Counted from the first letter of the stretch, positions 1 through 9,598 are shown. The stretch is 64,000 nt of DNA from Dulcicalothrix desertica PCC 7102 (GCF_003991905.1 NZ_RSCL01000003.1:91092-155091); one strand, 5' to 3'. The notes: generated from the sequence alone by a model not told the origin. Made by a program: numbers and translations.

Positions 1-2160
1 CCCTCCTAACTGACAATAGGCAAAAGCTATTTTTGGTTGATTATCTAAGCGTTGATAAATCTGTAAATAATTTTGGCCACCCTCAATTGCTTGCTCATAC
101 TTGCCCCAATCTTGGTAGCAGTCGGATATTAAACCTGATAAATCAGCTATGCTCGCCTCTAATTTTAGTTGTTCGTAAAGGTCACGACTTTGCTGATAAT
201 GAGCAAGTGCTTGTTCGTACTTACCCCATGCTTGATAAATATATCCTAACTGCCAATATCCATTAGCTATATTTGGCTGATTATCTAAGTGTTGATAAAT
301 CTGTAAGTAATTTTGCTGACTCTCAATTGCCTGCTCGTACTTGCCCCAATCCCGGTAGCAATCAGATATCCAACCTAATAAATCAGCCATATCCGCCTCT
401 AATTTTAGTTGTTCGTAAAGGTCACGACTTTGCTGATAATGAGAAAGTGCTTGTTCGTACTTACCCCATTCTTGATAAATTTGTCCTAACTGCCAATATC
501 CATTAGCTATATTTGGTTGATTATCCAAGCGTTGATAAATTTGTAAATAATTTTGCCGACTCTCAATTGCCTGCTCGTACTTGCCCCAATCTTTGTAGCA
601 GTTGGATATCAAACCTGATAAATCAGCTATGCTCGCCTCTAGTCCTAGTTGTTCGTAAAGGTCACGACTTTGCTGATAAGGAAAAATTGCTTGTTCGTAC
701 TGACCCGATTCTTGATAAATCCGTCCTAGCTGACAATATGCATTCGCGACATTTGGCTGATTATCTAAGCATTGGTAAATTTGTAAATAATTTTGCTGAC
801 TCTCAATTGCCTGCTCGTACTTGCCCCAATCTTTGTAGCAATCAGATATCCAACCTGATAAATCAGCCATATCCGCCTCTAGTCCTAGTTGTTTATAAAG
901 GTCACGACTTTGCTGATAATGAGAAAGTGCTTGTTCGTACTTATCCCATGCTTGATAAATTCGTCCTAACTGCCAATAGGCAACAGCTATATTTGGCTGA
1001 TTGTCCAAGCGTTGATAAATCTGTAAGTAATTTTTGCGACTCTCAATTGCCTGCTCGTACTTACCCCAATCGCGATAGCAGTTGGATATCAAACCTGATA
1101 AATCAGCCGTATCCGCCTCTAGTCCTAGTTGTTCATAAAGGTCACGACTTTGCAGGTAATGAAAAAGTGCTTGTTCGTACTTATCCCATGTTTGATAAAT
1201 CCGTCCTAACCTCCGATAAGCAACAGCGATATTTAGCTGATTATCCAAGCGTTGATAAATTTGTAAGTAATTTTGCCGACTCTCAATAGCCTGCTTGTAC
1301 TTGCCCCAATCTCGGTAGCAGTCGGATATCCAACCTAATAAATCAGCCGTATCCGCCTCTAGTCCTAGTTGTTCATAAAGGTCACGACTTTGCTGGTAAT
1401 GAAAAAGTGCTTGTTCGTACTTATTCCATTCTTGATAAATTCGTCCTAACCTCCAATAAGCAAAAGCTATATTTGGCTGATTATCTAAGCGTTGATAAAT
1501 CTGTAAATAATTCTGCTGACTCTCAATAGCCTGCTTGTACTTGCCCCAATTCCGATAGCAGTCAGATATCCAACCTGATAGATCAGCCACATCTGCCTCT
1601 AGTCCTAGTTGTTCGTAAAAGTCACGACTTTGCTGATAATGATAAAGTGCTTGTTTGTGTTTGCTCCATGCTTGGTAAATCTGTCCTAACTGACAATAAG
1701 CAAAAGCTATATTTGGCTGGTTATCCAAGCGTTGATAAATCTGTAAGTAATTTTGCCGACTCTCAATTGCCTGCTTATATTTGCCCCAATCCTGGTAGCA
1801 GTCGGATATCCAACCTGATAAATCAGCCATATCCGCCTCTAGTCCTAATTGTTCGTAAAGATCACGACTTTGCTGATAATGGGAAAGTGCTTGTTCGTAC
1901 TTGTCCCATGCTTGATAAATCCGTCCTAACCTCCAATAGGCAAAAGCTATATTTTGCTGATTATCCAAACGTTGATAAATTTGTAAGTAATCCTGCCGAC
2001 TCTCAATTGCCTGCTTGTATTTGCCCCAATCCTGGTAGCAGTCGGATATCCAACCTAATAAATCAGCCACATCTGACTCTAGTCCTAGTTGTTCATAAAG
2101 ATCAAGACTTTGCTGATAATGATAAAGTGCTTGTTCGTACTTACCCCATTCTTGATAAAT
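1..2160 (-). repeat. Tandem 120-bp TPR coding repeat arranged as a 240-bp superrepeat
   Basis: The sequence repeats every 120 bp (one 40-codon TPR) and more exactly every 240 bp (an A+B pair), giving about nine pairs or 18 TPRs up to the window edge. Copies differ at few positions, mainly near the same codons, which points to recent amplification or gene conversion. No GGCGCC occurs in this stretch. Confidence 0.9.
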
Positions 2161-2457
2161 TTTACCAATATCCCATAGTGTATTTGCTTCGTTTTTTGAA
2201 TGGCTATGTTTTCTATCAATAGTTAAAGTCTGCTCAAAACATTCTACTGATTTCTGATATTTGCCATGTAAACGATGACAAACACCTTGATCTATCCAAA
2301 GATATCTAAAAGATAATGTATGAATATTTGAAGATAATTTTTTAAAGCATTGCTCATAATAAAAAAATGCTTCGTCAAATTCTTCTTTTTGTTGGTAACA
2401 AATAGCTAATGCCCAATTAAAATAAAGATTTAAATGACTATCTAATATTTGATTAAG
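1..2457 (-). pseudogene. TPR-repeat C-terminal part of the NACHT STAND gene, separated by an in-frame stop; runs off the left edge
   Basis: On the minus strand the reading frame of the upstream NACHT gene (2458-5148) stays open from 2457 down to base 1: I checked the triplets of this frame in most of the 60-base rows and saw no stop except the TAA at 2458-2460. The translation is a degenerate helical segment (about 95 codons) followed by 40-residue tetratricopeptide repeats of two alternating kinds, one with the core WGKYEQAL.HYQQS.DLYEQLG and one with DWGKYEQAIES.QNYLQIYQ. No ATG occurs in frame until about position 1830, deep inside the array, and no ribosome binding site was seen, so separate translation is unlikely. 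Either the gene carries a nonsense mutation (CAA to TAA would do it), or the stop is read through, or it is a sequence error. In STAND proteins such C-terminal repeats usually sense ligands. Confidence 0.75.
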
Positions 2458-5148
2458 TTATTCAAAAAGATTAACAGCTTTTTCGTAGTTATCTTCACGA
2501 AGGTAACTCATAAAAATCATAAACTTTAATGCTTTAATACTATTTCTATCAATATTTATATACTGACAATTTTTAAGGGCAGAAGACATTTCTTCGCCCA
2601 ATTCTTTTACTAAATACCGAATGCCACAAAATAGTATCGCATTTAATGTACCAACAATATCAATAACACAATTGACTAATTGCATATCTGCTTTTCCACA
2701 AGCAACAAATAAAATAGCTAGCTGCAACTTAACTCTATTTTCTTCTGATAAATTTGAGTCATTTGCAGCTTGTTTGAGTAGCGCAAATACTTCACCTTTT
2801 TGAGTAAACGATTCAATCCTGCGTAGCAGTTTTAAAAGTTGCTTGATTATATCATCAATACCATCTGTATCTAAACAAATAAGGGTAGTAACTAATTTTT
2901 GGATAATTTTCTTACGAATGCTACTATTACTTACCTCGACTTGAGTTAGAACTTCACCAGCAAATATTAAATCTTTTAAGTTTAATTCAAACTTACTTGT
3001 TTCTGATTTTTCAAGTGAATTTGACCAAACAAGAATAGCATCGTGAGATAAGGAATTTTTAAATTTTATATCGCCACCTTGAAGTGTAGGCTCATATGCG
3101 TCAAGTTTACTAAACAGTTTCTTTAATAATTTATCAACTTGTGCATTAAAGTGTATTCCGTAATAGCCTAATGCTAATAATATTGGTTCGTTCCAACGTG
3201 GCTCGTAGAAGTGTTTGTCAATTAGGCTTAAAATTTCACTTTGGTCGTTATCTGCTATGTAACGCGCGACAAAGTACTCTTCAAATGTTAGGTGCATAAA
3301 GCCGTAAATCCCAGGCGCCCTTTCAACAAATAGCCCAGTAGTTTCCCGCACTTTCCGCAAAAACTCTTCTACTGCTTGACGGACGCTTTCTGTGTCTGGC
3401 TCAATATCGTTTAATTCTGCAAGTTTTTCTGCTAGCTGTTGTTCTACTTCTGCTTGAGTTACTAACCCTGATGGTTTTTCTTCGTGCATCCAATAAGCTA
3501 GCGGCGCCAGTAGTCTCACTACCTCGGTTTCTTTAAGCACTACTGTTGGTGCATCAGGCAGTTTTTTACTTAGCTGCCAATCTTCTATTAATGTCTTAAC
3601 TGCTAAAGCATATAGTTCAACTCTACGATTTGGCAAACGGGCGCCATTGCGATGTATCAATGACAAAATAGTTAATAGCAAAGGGTTTGCCGTTAAACGC
3701 TTTACACCTTCGTTACCTTCTATTGCTTCTAAAATTTCCCTTGTTTGATTATCTCCTGCTGTTTGCCATTGCTCTTCGGTTGCTTCGGGTTGCTGTGCTT
3801 TTTCAACCGCGCGACACCAACGATGCAGAAATTTTTCTACCTCTTCGCTGTCCATATCCTCGATGGTAAATTCAGCAAAGCGGCTGCTTAGTTGTACGTC
3901 ACGGTAGCCAGCAATACGGCTTGTGATGACAAATTTATTACCTGCGAATTCATCAGCAAACTGATTGATGCGCTCAACTATTTGTCTGCGGCTCTCTTGG
4001 TCAAATACTTCGTCTAAGCCATCAAGTAATATTAAGCACTGCCCTTGCTGCATTGTTTCTAATATTCGTGCTATTACCTCAGCTTCAGCGTGGTATTGAC
4101 GTAAATAATCTAGTAAGCTCAAATTTGGTTGTTTGTCTAAGCGTTCTGCATAATCAGCTATACGAAAGAAAACAGGTAATAACGTTCTACCTAGTTCTTG
4201 TTCACCATCTGTAACTATTTCCTGGCTATCTCGTTTGGCAACAGCATAATGCAATGCTAGATAACGTAGTAGTGTTGTTTTACCTGCACCTGGCGCCCCC
4301 AAAATTACATTGTATTGGTTTTGCCGTACTGCTTCAGATAAATCAAGCTTTTGCGTAATAGTTTTTGTGGTAGTAGAAAAAGATGATTCGAGGACAACTG
4401 GTTCGTCATAGTAACTAGGCTCATCCAAGTCATGCGGACTAGAATTTCCAATTGTTAGCCTTTGCGTGTAATTACTTAATTCATGTCGCTCGGTTTCTAC
4501 TACCTCCTGGCGCCGTACTGCCTGTAGGGAAACATAAATTTGGTCTAGAAAAATATCTACTTGGCGCTGCACTTGCATTACACCACTAATTTTTAAATAA
4601 GAGTTTTCTGCAATTAGTCTTTCTAGATATGAATAAAGTAAGGGATTTAAAACAGGACGTGTCTCAAAGGTTACTACTTTGTTTCGCCAATCCCAAAAAT
4701 CTGGCGCCCGGTTGCTAAATTCCTTTAAAAATTCAGATTTGTTCAGCCAAAAAATCAATACGATGTCTCGGTTAAATATAGATTCTCTACCCAAATTTAA
4801 CTGTTTCATCTCGCGTACTAGGCGAGGTAAGGGCAATTGGTCTATTCCAAATGCCATTATTAACTTGCGGCTAGCTTCTTGCTGTATATTTGCTTGATTA
4901 TCTAAGCTGTAGAGAAAATTATATAGAGAATTATCGCTGTAGAAAAAGTTTTGAATTTGAAAGTTTTCGTCACAGTCTGATAATAAAGTTTTGAACTGCT
5001 CCACCACTGGATGTTGGGGACTGCTATCTGGGGCTATTGCAAAAATAATAGTGCCGCCATCAGATAGTTCTAAGGTGGTAACTAATTTATCTAGCTCTGT
5101 ATCGTCAGTTTCGCTTAGATAATTTGACTCTTGGGGAGCAGTTGTCAT
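2458..5148 (-). CDS. STAND-type NTPase with degenerate N-terminal P-loop-like domain and NACHT domain
   Basis: An 896-residue protein. Residues about 25-180 look like a nucleotide-free STAND-like domain: beta strands GGTIIFAIAP and KLIMAFGIDQL, then the motif RAPDFWDWR (147-155) typical of degenerate or inactive STAND modules, with no Walker A. A NACHT domain follows: Walker A GAPGAGKTT (about 284-292), Walker B ILLDGLDE (about 373-380), ITSRIAGY (about 408-415), and the conserved FMHLTFEEYFVARYI near residue 640. The C-terminal third is helical and ends at a TAA, beyond which the same frame continues into TPRs. STAND NTPases are signal-transducing switches, many of them in immunity or programmed death (family knowledge). 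The neighbour 72 bp upstream is an AAA/ORC-like ATPase on the same strand, so the two are probably co-transcribed. The role as a defence or conflict protein is inference. Confidence 0.8.
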   Translation of the reverse strand: MTTAPQESNYLSETDDTELDKLVTTLELSDGGTIIFAIAPDSSPQHPVVEQFKTLLSDCDENFQIQNFFYSDNSLYNFLYSLDNQANIQQEASRKLIMAFGIDQLPLPRLVREMKQLNLGRESIFNRDIVLIFWLNKSEFLKEFSNRAPDFWDWRNKVVTFETRPVLNPLLYSYLERLIAENSYLKISGVMQVQRQVDIFLDQIYVSLQAVRRQEVVETERHELSNYTQRLTIGNSSPHDLDEPSYYDEPVVLESSFSTTTKTITQKLDLSEAVRQNQYNVILGAPGAGKTTLLRYLALHYAVAKRDSQEIVTDGEQELGRTLLPVFFRIADYAERLDKQPNLSLLDYLRQYHAEAEVIARILETMQQGQCLILLDGLDEVFDQESRRQIVERINQFADEFAGNKFVITSRIAGYRDVQLSSRFAEFTIEDMDSEEVEKFLHRWCRAVEKAQQPEATEEQWQTAGDNQTREILEAIEGNEGVKRLTANPLLLTILSLIHRNGARLPNRRVELYALAVKTLIEDWQLSKKLPDAPTVVLKETEVVRLLAPLAYWMHEEKPSGLVTQAEVEQQLAEKLAELNDIEPDTESVRQAVEEFLRKVRETTGLFVERAPGIYGFMHLTFEEYFVARYIADNDQSEILSLIDKHFYEPRWNEPILLALGYYGIHFNAQVDKLLKKLFSKLDAYEPTLQGGDIKFKNSLSHDAILVWSNSLEKSETSKFELNLKDLIFAGEVLTQVEVSNSSIRKKIIQKLVTTLICLDTDGIDDIIKQLLKLLRRIESFTQKGEVFALLKQAANDSNLSEENRVKLQLAILFVACGKADMQLVNCVIDIVGTLNAILFCGIRYLVKELGEEMSSALKNCQYINIDRNSIKALKFMIFMSYLREDNYEKAVNLFE

Positions 5149-5220
5149 AAGTAGATAAAATTATTTGGCTATAAGAATTTAGTAAAGGACAGGCAAGTAA
5201 TTGAAGGACAGGCAGGATGC

Positions 5221-6510
5221 CTATCCCACGGGTTTCCAGCGTTCTAAGTCTTCGATAAGAATTGGGTTTACGTCAAACCAGTGATTTCGGCGCTCGTCGT
5301 AGTACCCTAGAACAAATTTGTTTTGTAATAATTCGTCACAAATTACAAAATCTCCTTTACCTGGTAAGTTGTAGGTTTTGGTATTGAGTTTGCCTGTACG
5401 ATGTATTTCTTCCATTGCAGGATAATGATAGTCGCTGAGAGTGTAGTCTTTACGGACTTGTTGTACTGCTTCAATTGCTGTGTCTAAATCTACTAATAGT
5501 AATTTTTTTCTTAAAGAGACTTCACAGGAAGCGCGTGCTAATCGTATTAAGTCACGGATAACACCACCGCTTTTCTCACATATTAACTCTAGTGCATCGG
5601 GGTTAAATAAACCTTTGTAGCTGTTGCCTAGTCGCGCAAGTCGCTTGTTGATGATGCTAATTAAAACATCTCTACCATCCGAGTGGTTATTAAGGGTAGG
5701 TTGGGAGTTGGCGCCACATTCAAAAACTGGCGGGTTTGTTAAATCTAGGCATTTTTGAAAGCTTTCCATTGGTTGGCGGAAGTTGGGTGAGTATCTGAGA
5801 GAGATGGGAATGGAATAAATAATGTGACAGCTTAATTCGGTGAGTAGGGGACTGGAAAACATTTGCAAGGCTGTGACAAAATCGTGTCTATCTAACCCAT
5901 CTACTATTACTACTAACTTTTGCTCGCTTTTTTTCTCTGCGACTTCAACAATGGCGTTTACTCTTTCAATTATTTCGCTGAGTACTGGGCGGATATTAAC
6001 GGTTTTAGTAAGTTTTTGGTTTAAACCTTGTTTGAGGATGAAACCAAGCTTTTCGATAAATTCTGGTAGTTTTAACCCTGCGTCAGTAGCTTCTTCGTCT
6101 TGTAATACTACTGTTTTGAGGCTATCTCCAAGATTTTGTAAGAGTTCGTCGTTTAATCCCCAATTTGATTGCAGGACTGTTTCAAAAATTTTTACACCAA
6201 TTAAAACTACTACTTCGGCGTAACCAATGTTGTAACGGTCAAGTGCTGTTTCTGTATCAACCCAAATTACTGTGTAATCTTGATTTAGTTGTTGTTGCAA
6301 CCACCGTAATTCAGTAGTTTTACCACCTCCTCTATGACCAGCTAGTAAAAATTTTGCTGGGTCGTCTTCCATTTCTAGCGAGGTGATGAGGCTGTCTACT
6401 GGGCTGTTGGCGCGTTGTACGTAAAAGTCTCGTAGGTCTTCGGGTTTATTTAGTGGCTCTTCTGGCTTAAATAATTGGTAAGCAGGTTTCCAAAATTTTG
6501 TATTGCTCAT
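5221..6510 (-). CDS. AAA/ORC-like P-loop ATPase, partner of the NACHT protein
   Basis: A 429-residue ATPase with Walker A GHRGGGKTT (58-66), Walker B KLVVIVDGLD (198-207), an arginine-rich RDLIRLAR segment after the ATPase core, and a winged-helix-like C-terminal tail (about 370-429). The arrangement resembles ORC/Cdc6- or KAP-like STAND-related ATPases found beside NACHT or iSTAND proteins in multicellular bacteria. No transmembrane segment or DNA-binding motif is evident. It lies first in the minus-strand pair, with a 72-bp gap to the NACHT gene, so joint expression is likely. An exact family was not assigned, and the cellular role is unknown. Confidence 0.7.
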   Translation of the reverse strand: MSNTKFWKPAYQLFKPEEPLNKPEDLRDFYVQRANSPVDSLITSLEMEDDPAKFLLAGHRGGGKTTELRWLQQQLNQDYTVIWVDTETALDRYNIGYAEVVVLIGVKIFETVLQSNWGLNDELLQNLGDSLKTVVLQDEEATDAGLKLPEFIEKLGFILKQGLNQKLTKTVNIRPVLSEIIERVNAIVEVAEKKSEQKLVVIVDGLDRHDFVTALQMFSSPLLTELSCHIIYSIPISLRYSPNFRQPMESFQKCLDLTNPPVFECGANSQPTLNNHSDGRDVLISIINKRLARLGNSYKGLFNPDALELICEKSGGVIRDLIRLARASCEVSLRKKLLLVDLDTAIEAVQQVRKDYTLSDYHYPAMEEIHRTGKLNTKTYNLPGKGDFVICDELLQNKFVLGYYDERRNHWFDVNPILIEDLERWKPVG

Positions 6511-6617
6511 TGCCAGATAACCTCAATTTTGATTTATGTCAAAACAATTAGATTTAAGTATAACTAAGGATGTTCCGGCGATGGATTATACAAATTTTCA
6601 TAAATTATGAGCTAACT

Positions 6618-6691
6618 CTTGTGGGATGGGCATCCTTGCCCGTCCCTTAAAATGTGTATTAATTAACAGGCAGGGATGCCTGTTCCACAAG
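6618..6691. repeat. Two inverted copies of interspersed repeat family B
   Basis: A copy reading CTTGTGGGATGGGCATCC (6618-6646) faces an opposite-strand copy (6665-6691, ending GCCTGTTCCACAAG). Each copy is an imperfect palindrome (GGGCATCC/GGGATGCCC), and together they can fold into a long hairpin between the AAA gene and the parM-like operon. Further copies lie at 15811, 16511, 18149, 19934, 28375, 45859 and 46505. Confidence 0.85.
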
Positions 6692-6789
6692 ATATACACA
6701 AGACAAAAACAATACTCCTCAATACACATGTATCAAGGAGTGCGAATAAAAGTATGGAATGATTCACCCTGTATGGATATTTGCTTGAA

Positions 6790-7341
6790 CTAGAAATCAT
6801 CAACAAGTAGACTCAAGCGGCTGATAACAGGGTCAACTTCAACAGGCGCCGGAGGAGGAGTGTTACTAGGTTTATATACTTCTCCTCCTGTGGGTAGTGA
6901 TTGGGTTGGGGCAACTTGAACGGTGACACCCTGTGTTACCATAATTGCCAGTTGTGCAACTTGTTGACTCAGTTGTATTAGCTGAGTTTCGACGGCATCA
7001 AGTCGATTTGCTTCTCTGGAATAATAGCGTCCTTCAAGGTCAGTAATTTGACGATGTAGGTCGGCGATTTGTGGTTCACCACCACCAGTACTACTAGGTA
7101 ATGGCGGTGGTGTTGATATTTGTGATGGTGATGACGACGGTAGTGCTTGTGTGGGTTTTTGGTTTGGGCGTACCGATTCTGGTACGCACAAAGCTTGCCA
7201 CAACGCTTCTTTACAAAGGTCGCTAAACGACTTATCAGGGTCTTTTTCCAAATGGCTTTCGACTAGCGCAAGCAAACTTTCGTCCGCAACCCCCGGATTA
7301 AATGTGACTGATTTAACTACTTTTTTTGACCATTGGAACAT
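6790..7341 (-). CDS. ParR-like adaptor protein, partner of the actin-like protein
   Basis: A 183-residue protein. The first 60 residues (VKSVTFNPGVADESLLAL, then a helix to EALWQAL) have the beta-helix-helix layout of a ribbon-helix-helix DNA-binding domain. The middle is rich in Pro and Ser, and a predicted coiled coil spans about residues 85-135. It follows the ParM-like gene with only 5 bp between them. In type II partition systems ParR binds the centromere and the end of the ParM filament; by position and architecture this is the likely counterpart. The sequence is too divergent for certainty, and it could also be another filament-associated factor. Confidence 0.55.
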   Translation of the reverse strand: MFQWSKKVVKSVTFNPGVADESLLALVESHLEKDPDKSFSDLCKEALWQALCVPESVRPNQKPTQALPSSSPSQISTPPPLPSSTGGGEPQIADLHRQITDLEGRYYSREANRLDAVETQLIQLSQQVAQLAIMVTQGVTVQVAPTQSLPTGGEVYKPSNTPPPAPVEVDPVISRLSLLVDDF

Positions 7342-7346
7342 TTCTT

Positions 7347-8537
7347 TTAAGCCTTAGCGGGACGATTGGATAGCTGTGCCTCTCCATAAATATACTGTCC
7401 CAAAGCGTTAGCTTGCCGCGATGGTGCAGCTAAATGAGCGTTAATTTTTGCTTCTTTGAGTAAACGCTGCATGTCATCCCAGAAAAATTCGCCACCACCA
7501 CCAGTGAGAATTACGTCTGTCACCCGTTCTGGCAACCATGCTAATACACGATTACAAATTTCGCGGGAGAACATCTCAGTTAAGTTAGGTAGGAAATCAT
7601 CGAGGTTTGTTGGTTTGCCGGCGCCACGTGGACGGTAGAAGCGGTCACCTTTTGGACGGTTTACAGCAGCGATTAAAGATAATGATTGTGCGTCAGAACC
7701 TTCGATTTCAGCGGCAACTAGTTCGTAGAATTTGTTCATACCAAATTCTTCGCTCTTGGAAGCTCCACGTGCGAAGCGGAAGTTATCAACCATTAAGCAG
7801 TCGATTGTTTGGTGACCAATGTCAACGATGGCAACTGAAACTTTTGTAAAGTCAGGAGTTCCGGGGCCTTTTTTAGGTTGTGCTTCACACCATAACAAGC
7901 TGCCGTAACCTTCGGGCATTATCCAAACTTTGGTGACGTTGAGTTCTACTGTCTCACCACGGAAGTTCATTACGTGTGGTCCGCTGATTTGACTCATCAA
8001 CTGACTTTTTTCTTTTTCAAATTGCTCTTGGGAATGATAGGGCAAACTTAGTACTACAGAAATTTCGTCTTTGAGTTTGAAGTAACCTGCACAAGCTAAT
8101 ACTTTTGCAAGTGCGTCTTCTACCTTCGATTGACCCACACCTAAGTTAGCTCCAAAGTCAGCAGCTAATTGACCAATTGCGTAACCGCTACCTTGAAATT
8201 CCATCCACAAGTCCATCAATGGGTCGGTAGCACGTGCTTCAAATACTCCACCACGTACTTCTTCCATCGTCATTTTTTTGACGTTGGCAGGAATAAATAA
8301 TACGCTGTTTGGTTCGCGACTGACGGAGGTTTTTGTGGAAGTTCTACCTAAGTCAACGCTAAGTATATTTTTGCCTGAGCTATTTCCAGTTGGTCTTGGC
8401 GCCACTCCTGGGTTTGCTGTCATTGGATTTGCACCAATGGGGTTTGCAGTCACCGGGGTGCGATTCATTGGAATTGAGGCAGCGTTCATTGGAGTTGCTG
8501 CGCTAATTGGTGTTGTATTGTTGGGTTGGTCTGTCAT
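7347..8537 (-). CDS. ParM/StbA-family actin-like ATPase
   Basis: A 396-residue protein of the actin/HSP70 ATPase fold. After a low-complexity N-terminus of about 50 residues (repeated N-P-M/A motifs), it shows phosphate-1 loop ILSVDLGRTSTKT, a second phosphate loop VAIVDIGHQTIDCL, and adenosine motif DVILTGGGGEFFW. These match plasmid-segregation ParM and archaeal/phage actin-like proteins. A RHH-like gene follows 5 bp downstream, consistent with a parMR operon. Such operons usually push plasmids or phage DNA apart. Here the flanks look chromosomal, so the cargo is unknown: an integrated element, a megaplasmid origin of the contig, or a cytoskeletal role are all possible. Confidence 0.8.
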   Translation of the reverse strand: MTDQPNNTTPISAATPMNAASIPMNRTPVTANPIGANPMTANPGVAPRPTGNSSGKNILSVDLGRTSTKTSVSREPNSVLFIPANVKKMTMEEVRGGVFEARATDPLMDLWMEFQGSGYAIGQLAADFGANLGVGQSKVEDALAKVLACAGYFKLKDEISVVLSLPYHSQEQFEKEKSQLMSQISGPHVMNFRGETVELNVTKVWIMPEGYGSLLWCEAQPKKGPGTPDFTKVSVAIVDIGHQTIDCLMVDNFRFARGASKSEEFGMNKFYELVAAEIEGSDAQSLSLIAAVNRPKGDRFYRPRGAGKPTNLDDFLPNLTEMFSREICNRVLAWLPERVTDVILTGGGGEFFWDDMQRLLKEAKINAHLAAPSRQANALGQYIYGEAQLSNRPAKA

Positions 8538-8781
8538 AAAGCTCCTAGTAATTACTTAGCTCTAACAAGTTATCATGCTATAAACGCAAAAAAACGAGTA
8601 CTAGAAAACGCTGGTAACAAAAATTTTTACCTAAATACAAATGTAGCTAGAGATACGTTACTAAACATTTGCATACTCGTTCTTCAACTCGAAGAAGTTA
8701 CAAAAGGCACGTAATGTTTGAAATTATCGCTTCTTATGCTTGCTTTTATTGACGCGCATCAACAATCGCTCAAATGTGCTG

Positions 8782-9262
8782 CTATCTCGGTCTTCGTTTT
8801 TGTTTGCGTCTAAACACCCACAAGCTAAATGCTTATACCAAAGCCACCAGCACAATTTTTGATACAGGGGCAAGGTACTTATCAACTAACTCGTACCGTG
8901 TACAAGGACGCATATCCTGAGTATGTTAGCAAACATGTCCACAGTGCGCTACCCAATGTTGTATAAAATAAGAAAGATGGCAACAGCATGTTACCAATAC
9001 CCGCACGGTCAAACCATTCGATAGATTTAGTAATGTCTTTACTTGACACGGTTATCCACTTGCCGTATTTATCTGCAAGTTTCTTTAGAGAAGCTTGTGC
9101 TGCTGCAACTGCGACTTCTTTGGCTGTAAAACCTGCTAGGGGCATTATCAATTCCGATGGAATTGGTGGAAACAGGTTCTCTAAGAACATCATTAAAGCT
9201 ATTCCAAAGTAACCCAAGGAATAGACAATATTTATTACACTTGGTATTATCCAATCGAACAT
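8782..9262 (-). pseudogene. Decayed DedA-family membrane protein gene
   Basis: The start matches DedA proteins (ALMMFLENLFPPIPSELIMP, then GFTAKEVA), but the next family blocks are missing: the text jumps to ADKYGKWITVS and FDRAGIGNML, then straight to FLFYTTLGSALWT, so the segment normally carrying the arginine-proline loop of the transporter is deleted. The frame then shifts near 8900; in the next frame the family's C-terminus resumes (VDKYLAPVSKIVLVALV), followed by an internal TAA (8833-8835) and the basic tail FRRKQKRRPR ending at 8782. Two internal deletions, one frameshift and one stop make this a clear relic. DedA proteins are inner-membrane lipid/proton-dependent transporters. Confidence 0.8.
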
Positions 9263-9598
9263 TGAGTTGATGGGTGTGAAACTTCTAGCCGTCTCGTTAC
9301 ATTATTATAGGACTTACGCTCAGAAACCGGGTTTCTACGCAAAATCGTTATTTTTATTACAAGATTTCAATCAAGAAACCCGGTTTCTAGGATTTTATGC
9401 GTAAGTCCTGATTACTTAAATAATTTTGCCCGATTATGGGGGCGCCTGCGCGTGTCGAATAGTTAAAATGTTAGCTTTCAATGTGATTAATACAATCTTA
9501 TGCACGTAGCAAGTATAACAGCTAGCTTAATTTATTAATCGTAGAAATTTGGTATAAATTTGAGGAGGGGGAATAGGCGCGCCAATCCCCCACGCGGA
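9263..9598. other. Intergenic region between dedA relic and oxidoreductase
   Basis: Holds one copy of palindromic repeat family A (listed separately), one GGCGCC site, and AT-rich sequence. No gene was recognised. Confidence 0.6.
9310..9408. repeat. Interspersed repeat family A, long form with terminal inverted repeats
   Basis: A 99-bp element with outer inverted ends GGACTTACGC/GCGTAAGTCC and inner inverted blocks AGAAACCGGGTTTCT and AGAAACCCGGTTTCT. It resembles a small non-autonomous (MITE-like) element. Shorter relatives lie at 11033, 22116 and 62069. Confidence 0.85.

Noticed and set aside
1-2160. CRISPR-like regular repeat
   Set aside because: The period is 120/240 bp with no unique spacers, and it codes for TPRs in one frame.
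33-2222. Plus-strand open frames with repeated ISNLINQ-type sequence
   Set aside because: They are the antisense of the TPR array, which has the matching family sequence on the minus strand.
6618-6691. Insertion sequence with terminal inverted repeats
   Set aside because: Only 18 bp lie between the two inverted copies; no transposase, so two repeat copies back to back.
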